From: Pterois miles
Taxonomy: Eukaryota > Chordata > Actinopteri > Perciformes > Scorpaenidae
Length of the DNA stretch: 64,000 nucleotides
Direction: 5' to 3'
Assembly (NCBI GenBank): GCA_947000775.1
Contig: CAMQGK010000637.1
Span: forward strand, 16,126,501-16,190,500
Every line of letters begins with the position of its first letter. The first letter of the stretch is position 1. The notes below the pieces were generated by a model that ran no database searches, was not told the origin of the DNA, and saw nothing but the letters and a program-made list of their open reading frames with translations. The position numbers and the translations under genes were made by a program. Below are positions 37,008-64,000 of the stretch, in pieces.

Positions 37008-37415
37008 GTACGTTACATCCTACATCCTACATTTTGTCTTTTACTGCAGCGAGGATGCAGGTTTGCATTTGAGTGTGTATGTGTGTGTTTTGCCGTAGTC
37101 AGCTTCAGCGCCGATAGAGATTTAGTCCGGATATTCATGCGTTGTTTTTCTGCACTTGCTCTGGATTGTTTGATAATTAGGATAAAAATGCAGCGCGGCT
37201 TTTTTTTAATTTTAATCTTTTCTGTGTGAAAACATACAAGGGGAGGGTGGCAGGCGGGTTTGCCTTGATAAATGGAGCGTTATTCATCAGCGTGTGTGGG
37301 ATCACCACCGGAATGTTAACTAGCACCTTGGACAGCCGACACCAACACAATCTAACATGGGAGGAGCGGTGGTGCTGATTATTTTGACACTCTAATATCT
37401 CTGCTGCTTAGTATA

Positions 37416-37418
<3 letters not shown>

Positions 37419-37470
<52 letters not shown>
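37419..37470. repeat. (TG)n microsatellite
   Basis: About 26 TG units. A second short TG tract lies at 37,521-37,539. Confidence 0.95.
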
Positions 37471-37471
<1 letters not shown>

Positions 37472-37591
37472 TTACACGGAAATTGATGTTGCGCTCTCTC
37501 TCTCTTTCTCTCTTTTTCTCTGTGTGTGTGTGTGTGTGTCTTAATATTCTGCCCTTAGGCCCTCAGAGAGAGATAGCAGGCTGGGCAGCAG

Positions 37592-37592
<1 letters not shown>

Positions 37593-37638
<46 letters not shown>
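37593..37638. repeat. (TG)n microsatellite
   Basis: About 23 TG units. Confidence 0.95.
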
Positions 37639-37640
<2 letters not shown>

Positions 37641-37741
37641 TGATGGAGAGAGTGTGTGAGCATGTAGGGAAATCCAGAAAGTGCATTGAGAGACATGAAG
37701 AAGTGCATACATCTGTGTGAGAGAGATAGTGAACTGAAGTG

Positions 37742-37743
<2 letters not shown>

Positions 37744-37799
<56 letters not shown>
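37744..37799. repeat. (TG)n microsatellite
   Basis: About 28 TG units. Confidence 0.95.
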
Positions 37800-37800
<1 letters not shown>

Positions 37801-37967
37801 ACAGGCTTCCTACCTTATGCTACATGCAGGTCAGGAGCCCCGTGGTGTATTCAGGGTTTAATTAAGCATGTGACGTGACTCTCCATCCCCCTCCTCCACA
37901 CCCCCACCAACCAGGTTCCTGTGATCTGTGAAACAGTGTGTAGTGAGGATGTGACATATGTCTGCGG

Positions 37968-37969
<2 letters not shown>

Positions 37970-38033
<64 letters not shown>
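37970..38033. repeat. (CA)n microsatellite
   Basis: About 31 CA units. Confidence 0.95.
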
Positions 38034-38038
<5 letters not shown>

Positions 38039-38183
38039 GGCATTCCAGTGTGTCTGACACAGCAGCCCTGACAGTCTGACACCGAGTTAAGCTGAGCGGA
38101 CAACATCTCGTTTGCCCTATCTATTGCTCTCATATCTATTTTTAACGCGAACAGCAGCGAGGTAGCACAGCCTATTTTTCCTG

Positions 38184-38234
<51 letters not shown>
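38184..38234. repeat. (TG)n microsatellite
   Basis: About 25 TG units, 100 bp before the acceptor of the start-codon exon. Confidence 0.95.
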
Positions 38235-38235
<1 letters not shown>

Positions 38236-38428
38236 CATTTTATCTATTCGACGCTGTGATTATTCTAATGAAGACTAATTAAATCCTCCTCTCCTTCTCT
38301 TTCCATTTCTCTCTGCCTCTGTGTGTCTTTTCCAGGAGGCGGTTTGGGCTTGTTATGGGGGTGACCGGAAGGAGAGAGTGACAGAGGAACAGTGATGCTA
38401 CTGTTTACATAACGAGAGACTCACACAT

Positions 38429-38429
<1 letters not shown>

Positions 38430-38472
<43 letters not shown>
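38430..38472. repeat. (CA)n microsatellite
   Basis: About 21 CA units. Confidence 0.95.
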
Positions 38473-38475
<3 letters not shown>

Positions 38476-38597
38476 CAAATCGCCAGTCCAGGACAGACAC
38501 ACTCGCTTAAACACTTCCACACATACACGCACGCACAAACACGTATTCAAGGGACTCGTCAACTGAGTCACTGCACACTCAGAGGCACAGAATCACT

Positions 38598-38599
<2 letters not shown>

Positions 38600-38691
<92 letters not shown>
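38600..38691. repeat. (CA)n microsatellite
   Basis: About 46 CA units without interruption, among the longest in the window. Confidence 0.95.
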
Positions 38692-38693
<2 letters not shown>

Positions 38694-38869
38694 AAAAGGT
38701 TGTTTGCACGACTCAGGAGTGTGTGTGCTATGGGCCAAGCTGAGCAGCAGCTGTGTGTGAGTGTTGGATACCTCTGAAGGGTCAACGCAACTGAAACCCT
38801 TGCTCTCCCTAAGGCCCCTTGTCCTCCCCTCCCATCCCTCATCTCCCAGCTACCCCCTACCGCACCATC

Positions 38870-57115
<18,246 letters not shown>

Positions 57116-58060
57116 CCGCAGCAAGATACACACACACATACTAATACACACACATGCACACACACACATGCATAAAACAAAAGACTTAAATACCTCTACT
57201 AATTACCCTACAGGATTGTTACAGACGGAGTGACAGAAAGACATTTTCAGTAACAGGATGAATAGACAGACAGCTGTGTGTTGCATGTCGGGGACCTGAA
57301 GACAAACTGGATCCCAGGAGATGCAGTTCTATGCATCATTCGCTCATAACCTTGAACAAGACGAGCCAAGGCATCCATCAAATGTCTCAAGACCTGCTTT
57401 GGATATTAAACCTTCTGCTTTTTCTACACCCGAGGAGGAAGAAGAGGAGCGCTGTGGCATATAAGGGTCAGTCATGGAGCAGTTTATGTCTCCTACTGTA
57501 CCTGCACAGCGATGCAGCGCTGAGACTGAGCAGAGCAGATGCACATGCAGAGAGCTAAGAAGTACCACACACACAGACTGCTGATGTCAACTTGAACAAC
57601 CTGTGAAATGTGAATGTAGCATTTTTTTCCATTAAAAGATCAACGGCCCTATCTGCCAAGGATCAAACTAAGCTGAGGAGAAAAATAACAAAATTCAGCG
57701 AGAGATGGATGTAAAGGGAGACAGAGAGAGGAAGAGGGGATTAAAAAAACAACATTAGCTGAAGAGAAAATTTGTCAGGTGGTGGGAAAGAGATTAAGAT
57801 TTCATTGAGAGGGATTTAAGTGTGAGAAAGACGAAGTGAGATAGAGTGATATGGAAAACACAGGGACGGAAAGTGTGCCAAGAGACAGAAATTAACTTCA
57901 GAAGATGAAAGGGCCTCTGAAGTGTTGTCAGACTTACTGAAGAATCACTCTAACCAGCTATGTGTTAAACTCTTGTAAATAGAATGGAAAGATACAGATG
58001 ATATATTATGATTTATAGCATTTACCTGCTCTTGCATTAAAAACATGACTTATTTAACCA
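57116..58060 (+). other. nlgn4: Neuroligin 3'UTR (probable extent)
   Basis: CA-rich at first (57,126-57,174), then ordinary sequence. ATTAAA signals lie at 57,631-57,636 and 58,036-58,041. Which is used, or whether the UTR is longer, cannot be told from sequence alone. Confidence 0.5.
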
Positions 58061-60994
58061 CATTATTGCTTTCATTTCAGATATTACTATATTATTGTAT
58101 AGGTGTCCTGAAGCAAGGCTGGTTGTCTTTCTATCTCACCCGCTGTAGTATATACACAGTACCATTATTTAAAGGCTATGCACAGTCATTTAAGTAATTC
58201 CTAACTGTGTAAACATCTCGATACTTGTTTAGTAGTTGGAGTATAAAACATTTTCACACTATCCTGTCTATTTGTTTGACCACCGGATGATGAGCTCGTA
58301 CTGTGTAGATAATGCAATATCGGTTTGATGATTGAGCACCAGCCAAAAACCATGACCTTTGACCCTTGAATCCCTCCCTGTTTTCCTTTCCCCCTTGTTC
58401 CCAACAGTTCTCTTACTCTTAATCCCTACTAGATTTAATTAATGTCTTTGCAGACAAACAGGTGGTGATGATTCAGGGGTCGCAGCCAGCCCCAAAAAGT
58501 AATTCGTGTGACTGTTTTCCACCTTATACCAGGGGCCCCAGTATTTCTAGAAGAGCCCCTGCTTGAACTACCTAATGCTGACTGAAACCTTGTTTAACTA
58601 AACATTGTTAAAGCTTAAAAATCTCCCATGTCACCCATAATCTGGAGAAAAACATGGATTTGTCACCCACGTTTCAAAGCCTGGAGTTTGGTTTACTACC
58701 TGCCACCATGTTGTCAATTATTCAGAGCCAAATGTGATTAATTAGCTGGAGCCGGGGCGCAGCTGAGGAGGTACAATCAGCGTGACTTTGCGATAGTTTG
58801 ACTTGACATTGAAGGCAAACACGCCTCCGAAACTACAGCTTTTTTTTTTTTTTAACCGCCTTGATATCCTGTTAATAGAGCCATATTTTCTCAAGATATG
58901 CTTTAGAAGAAGTTAAATTAATTATTAAAAAACCCACCAACATCTTGTGGAAATAATGATTTTATTTGGGAAAGAAGTTGGAGGTTTTCCTGCTGACTTC
59001 ACAGCGAGTGCTCGAGGGCGGTGGTGATTACTGCTGTGTGTTATCATAATAAGATTCGCCGCATTCATAAAATCAATTTTAACCAATTCATTTTGACAAT
59101 TCATGTGGCAGAAATGCAGTACTGGCTGCCATTAAAATATGACAACTATGTGGTCGCTAATGTAAAGATAAAAACCTTATACTACAAATCCCAAACTCCC
59201 AAACCTTTATCCTAACTAATAATTTAACCAAAGGCCCTAACCCTATTCTTCTTCTTCTTCTTCTTCTTCTTCTTATTATTATTATTATTATAACTTTCCT
59301 ATTTTATCCTCCTTTCCTTACCCCAACCCATCCCATCCTTTCCCCTCCTCCCACCCAGCCTCATCTGTGTGACTCCATGCAGCTTTGTCACAGTGTGGCC
59401 TATTTAACCTCCTCTCATCCTAAGTAACTTCTTCATGAGAGATTTTAGTTAACCGTCAACAGAATATGTGAATAATGAAAGCCGAAAAATTTGTGGATGA
59501 CAAGCAAAGAACTTTTACAAAAATTATATAAAAATAACATTTAATGGATGTCTGATTGACTGAATATTTTTTTTTTCATAATATGGGTTTATTGACTCAG
59601 CGGATGGCTGGATTGTGTCAAGCATAAAACATTTCTGCTGCATTTTTGAAAAATAAAAATATCAGTATTTTACAATTTATGAGCATTTTAAATGTCTTGT
59701 ATGTCTTAATTCAGAATATGTAGTGTATATGTAGGGGATGTAGGGGCTTTGCTAATTGCATTTTATTTCTTTTTTTAGTATTGATTCCTTACCAGAGAAT
59801 TTGCCAGGTGATGCACGGTACACATATGAAATTAGAAATGATATATTTAGCTTTGCTCAATAGTGCATACATATGTTGTACAATTACTGAAGTCCTTACT
59901 GCAGCAAAATAAGGAGATATTACTGTAAATTACGGTGGACCAGCAGCCCCTGCCAGCTGGCCAAGGAGACCCTGTGAGATGTGAAAGAACCCAGTTCATG
60001 GCTGACTTCCAGACCAGATTGATGTCTCCTACTGTGTCCCCGCTCTAATCCCATTAACTAGATATAACTGCAGTTAATTTGATTTATGGCCGGCAACACA
60101 CTAGAAAGCATGAGTTCAAGTCATGTCCAGGTGTTTTTTTTGTTTGATGTCAACGTGCACAGAGAGGGACCTGAGGAGCCAATGTAAGAACTGAAAAATC
60201 ACTCTAAAATTGCTGTTTCAATTTGTCATTTCCAGAGCCGCAGCCTGCATGGTGGACTACCTTTTACTGAATCAAAAGCCACTTGGACACAGAAGCACAT
60301 TTTAATTGAACATCTTATATTTTGTACCTTGGCAATCTCTTGAATGGTGGCAACATGATTGAGGTTATTTCAGCAGGACATGCTGTTTATCTATCTATAG
60401 AGGTGGTGAGGTCCATCTGCGAAGTGCAGCCCAGAAATAGTGTGCGTAAGATGTAACCAGATGGTGGGGATGGGAATATTTTCACAGATACCTGGCTAAT
60501 ATTTAAAAACTGAATGTGAAGCATCTGGAGACTATTTCAAGATAATATTGGATGGTGTTTCATAACTGCTAAATCTCAAACATTTATTGTTTGAGTGTTA
60601 GGTAATTTATACTTGTCAGAGATAATAAATTCCTCACTGAAGTGTTTTTATGCTGTTTTCTTGTTTCCAAATGCTGATTTTCAGTGGAGGGTGCACTGTC
60701 CATATGTGTGATATGCTGTAAACATGGCCAGTGTGTCCATGGTAACGATCATTGTGACAGCTTTTCTTGTACTGTAGCCTGCATGTCACTTTATGGAGGA
60801 GAAATTATCTTGAAGGATAAACACAGATTGGGATGTTTCACCCACTTGGTTTAACAAAGACTGAACATAGATCGCTTGCACGTCCCTGCGTAACAGTCGA
60901 GCGGGGGAAATAATATTGTGACGGACCTGGACTTCAGCGGATATCCGCCTGCGGAAATAGATGTTTGACCAATGAAACCAGTTGCTCCAACTGA
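58061..60994. other. Intergenic, no gene recognised
   Basis: Includes a (CTT)n(ATT)n tract at about 59,247-59,292 and T-runs. No convincing exons or repeat ends. Confidence 0.45.
59247..59292. repeat. (CTT)n(ATT)n microsatellite
   Basis: About nine CTT units followed by about six ATT units. Confidence 0.92.
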
Positions 60995-61144
60995 TTGCCG
61001 TCATTCTGCATAATAAGTAGCCACGTGTTTCTATTTGTTGCGCAGAAAGTTTGTATTTTCGGGGCACAATGGTCGTTTGTTTTTGGGGTAACAGACTGTC
61101 GGCCAAATTCACTTTGGGACATTTTTCGGACTTTGTGTTTCAGA

Positions 61145-61205
61145 ATGGACCGTCCCCTTCTCAACACCCATGAGATCGCCCGGCAGCTGGGACACCATGA
61201 AGAAG
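61145..61205 (+). CDS. Candidate first coding exon of an unidentified gene
   Basis: ATG with A at -3 opens MDRPLLNTHEIARQLGHH and reaches donor gaag|gtaatc at 61,206, phase 1. The upstream 200 bp is GC-richer than its surroundings and keeps this frame open back to about 60,995, where a TTG could only be a non-standard start. No second exon was recognised before the window ends. The peptide has balanced, protein-like composition, but I cannot name a family. It could be the start of the next gene downstream. Confidence 0.35.
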
Positions 61206-61969
61206 GTAATCTAAAATCTAAAAGGTAAAATAAAAGGTAGTTAATATGCACTAGCTAATGTTATATGTTGGGAACGGGGCTAGCCAAACGGCTAACGTTA
61301 GCATCACATGTATTGTGTGATGAACCTCTTAGATCACTCTGGATAGGTTTTTGTTGTGTGGAGTGGACACTGTTTAGGGGGAAACTCATTGGGCCTCATT
61401 GAGGAAAATGCAACATGGATAATTGGGCAGGTGTTATGCTGTGGTCCTAGTGTTTCCCTCCTCCCTTGGTACTTAGGGTTAGGGACAAGTGTTGCTTCCA
61501 GTTTAGGTAGGAGGAGGCTCATTCCAGATGAACAACTGAAAGTAGACAAGATCAGGCGGCAGCAGCAGGGAGCAGAAACAAAAAACAGCGGTCAATTCGG
61601 ACAGTTTCCAGCCGTTTCCGGCAGCCTTCAAATAATTCACAGGAAGTCAGGAAAACTGACATCCTGTTAGATCCCATCTGTAGGTCACTTGAAGGTTGCA
61701 GACCACGTAGGGATTTATTTGTGTTTGTCTGTAAATATATGTGGAAGTGTATGTGTATCTGGCATTGTATTCTATCATTTATTATATTTATGACCCCCTT
61801 GTAAAGCCTGTGTGAGCACTCGTTTTGATAAGTGCTATATAGACAACCTTCATTGTTCTAATTATTATTATTATTTTTATTAGCCACAGAAGATGTGTTT
61901 AACAGATGAAACCTGTATTGCACATGAGACTAATATCCTACAATGTAGTTTGGGCTTGGGACTCTTCTG
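61206..61969. other. Non-coding sequence, retroelement tail
   Basis: The open frame from 61,356 continues to about 61,670 without family resemblance. A tail-like gataagtgctatatagaca precedes (ATT)n near 61,861. Confidence 0.4.
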
Positions 61970-62205
61970 TGTGGAGTTTGTATGATGGTTAATTGTTTAG
62001 GTTAATTGATGACTCTAAATTGCCCGTAGGTGTGGATGTGAGCGTGAATATGTATATATAATATGTTGTCTGTCTCTATGTGCCCTGCGATGGACTGGCG
62101 ACCTGTCCAGGGTGTACCCCGCCTTCGCCCAATGCTAGCTGGGATCGGCTCCAGCCCCCTGCGACCCCTAACGGGATAAGCGGTTGATGATGAATGAATG
62201 GATGA
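61970..62205 (+). mobile_element. LINE/SINE 3' region (L2-mobilised type), copy 2
   Basis: ctctgtatgtgtc-like then gcgatggactggcgacctgt, ccagggtgtaccccgcctt, ctccagccccctgcgac and gggataagcggttgatgatg. Same family as 33,560-33,880, better preserved at its end. Confidence 0.8.
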
Positions 62206-62218
62206 AAAAACAGTAAGT

Positions 62219-62484
62219 TTGGACTTTCAACAACAAGTGGCGTTTGCTGTCAAAACTAAGAGCCAATCTGATCTTTGATCAGGCGTGAGCCAGGCGTTTC
62301 CCATAATGCTCAGGGTCTTGCTGTTGGTGGAGAGCAACTGAGAGTCACTATGGCACTTGGCTCTAAAAACGATCTCATGAGGTTATCATTGCTGACGTCA
62401 GAGCAAATTGGAGTCAAGTTGGACACAAAACTAACTGGCATACATTGCGTGGCGATCACCAGTGATTGATTCTGTGCAGGCCTG
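62219..62484 (+). repeat. Dispersed repeat family D, copy 2
   Basis: Same orientation as 23,942-24,211, sharing ctttgatcaggcg, tttcccataatgc and gtggagagcaactg. It lies 13 bp after the LINE/SINE tail. Confidence 0.7.
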
Positions 62485-64000
62485 GCTTGTGTCGAACGAG
62501 TCTAGTATTTGACACAACACAGGAACCAGCAGTTCCTGTTGCACTCCCAGTCAGCAACACAGGAAGTCACCAATTCTGATGGCTATCTTCAGAAAATGTA
62601 ACCATACTCCTCATATGTCTTTTGCTTTTCTTTTAGAATTTTGTGAATATGTCTTTACATTTTTCTGCTCTGTTGTTGGGCGTTTGCCTCATTTCGTACA
62701 CAGGTACAGTGGGGTCACATTTTCTGACAACAGCTGTCAGAAATGGTGACCTCCGGTTGGGGAGGTCTGGCTCTCCGCTTTCCTTGTAAGTGGAAAGTTT
62801 CTGAAAGCTCTGGGTTCATGAGCTGTGACGTGTTTGTTGACATCAGAAATGGCGGAGGCCATGGAAGTTAATTTTTTCGGTGCATAAAAAGTTAATATAT
62901 TGTGATTTTAGTCATATATTGTGTCTTTTCATAATTTTATATGTCTGAGGACATTTTTGATATTCCCAATGGACTCATCTTTTTCCTCCAACATTATGCC
63001 TTTGCATTTCCTGCTGTTCTAGACACTGACAATAATGTTGATATTGCTGTTACTTAGCAGCTGTGTTCTTCATGACTTAAGCACATGAATGCCAAGTATG
63101 CTGTGTCCACGACTTCTTATGTTGTAAACACAAGTTCACAAGTTTCATTTGAAGGTACCAAAATGCTCATCATGCTCACAGTGCTGACATGCTAATGTTT
63201 AACAGGTATAATGTTTTCCATGTACACTGTTTTGGTTTAGCATGTTAGCATGCACTTTAATACACATAAAAGAATTCACTATGGTTAGCACTAGTTGGAG
63301 TCAGGGGGTCACCAAAGTTATTACCTTTCAACCTGTCTGGACTATGAATGTTTGTCCAAAATTTGAACCAGTATTGCCATTGCTCGTGCCACACTGCTAA
63401 AAACACAATTATTATACATACAGCAATTCCAGTACAGAATATGATCAAATACTGTCTGCCTTTGGTCACACATACAAGATACTTCTGGCGTCTGATTTGA
63501 ACAAATTATCTCTGCTTGTGCTGCATCCCACAGTCTGAAAGAGTGTGACAGTGTCAACTGCTGCTGCTTTTTTCTTTCCAGGGGAATCCAGAGAAGGGAG
63601 GGCGGGAGGAAGATAAAGCTAAAAAAAACAAACCCAACCAAACAGTATTTGAGCAAGGAAATATTGAAACAGGAGTAGAATTGGAGGATGCCTGATGAAT
63701 GATAATGGGACATGGAGAAGGTGATTAAGATATAGCAGAGAAAATAAAAAGGATGCATTGAAGGAGGAGAAGAGAGGAGGGTAACAGATAAGGGGAGCTC
63801 ATTAAGGAATGGAACACAGCCGGCCTGGTTGTTTACTGGCTGGCAGGCTCATTGTACTTAATCACTCCTGCCAAGATGCACCTCCCCTCCACCTCCATGC
63901 AAATGCTTTCCACACCTTGCATCTCTGCATGCCTGCCGATACAGATGCATACACACCTTACACACGTTCATGCATACCTGCCTCACAGTGTATGAATCCA
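62485..64000. other. Non-coding sequence to the window end
   Basis: No gene, tRNA or repeat ends recognised. The minus-strand 138-codon frame at 63,342-63,758 has no recognisable family and no promoter-like context. Confidence 0.4.

Larger units (their letters stand above)
38336..38869 (+). other. nlgn4: 5'UTR part of the neuroligin start-codon exon, with two (CA)n tracts
   Basis: A strong acceptor, tgtgtcttttccag|, ends at 38,335 after a pyrimidine tract. If used, the exon carries 534 nt of 5'UTR before the ATG, including (CA)n at 38,430-38,472 and about 92 bp of (CA)n at 38,600-38,691. An acceptor nearer the ATG cannot be excluded. Confidence 0.5.

Noticed and set aside
38819..38821. TTG as start of the neuroligin
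   Set aside because: The in-frame ATG at 38,870 has suitable context and directly precedes a normal signal peptide.

Overview
This window looks like nuclear DNA from a ray-finned (teleost) fish. It holds intron-split vertebrate genes with GT..AG junctions. Between them lie many dinucleotide and tetranucleotide microsatellites, tRNA-derived SINE and LINE tails of the kind common in fish, a Rex3-like LINE fragment, and several hAT-type miniature elements. No bacterial, phage or CRISPR features are present. All calls come from reading the sequence; family assignments rest on remembered protein motifs, not on a database search.

Region 1 (1-about 8,900, + strand): the 3' part of a gene for an arginine/serine-rich nuclear speckle protein of the SON type. 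Five coding segments join in frame (1,019 visible residues). The gene enters from beyond the left edge and its protein stops just after the SON block that ends in KPHVSDDE, without the G-patch and double-stranded-RNA-binding domains that end canonical SON. A 3'UTR intron and a long 3'UTR follow.

Region 2 (about 8,900-36,700): intergenic and repeat-rich. I name four dispersed families A, B, D and E for this report, each with copies at more than one place in the window. There is also a 138-bp hAT-like MITE with an almost perfect 8-bp target duplication, a Rex3-like LINE fragment inserted in an AT-rich palindromic element, a tRNA-derived SINE, LINE tails, and many (CA)n/(TG)n tracts. One weak orphan first-exon candidate lies at 12,283.

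Region 3 (about 36,700-58,060, + strand): a complete neuroligin gene, closest to NLGN4 (probably the teleost b copy, nlgn4xb). Eight coding exons encode 870 residues: signal peptide, catalytically dead esterase domain, stalk, one transmembrane helix, and a cytoplasmic tail with the gephyrin-binding-like tyrosine motif and a C-terminal TTRV PDZ ligand. Neuroligins are postsynaptic adhesion proteins that bind presynaptic neurexins. The gene has more introns than I recall for mammalian NLGN4X, a microsatellite-laden 5' region, and simple-repeat-like coding sequence in its tail.

Region 4 (about 58,060-64,000): intergenic sequence with a plausible first coding exon of an unidentified + strand gene at 61,145-61,205, then more repeats.

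The two recognised genes are unrelated in function (RNA processing and synapse adhesion), so their proximity probably reflects chromosome history. I found no new multi-gene system. The most useful leads are the truncated SON paralogue, the extra neuroligin introns, the repeat-derived segments in the neuroligin tail, and the layered transposon insertions.
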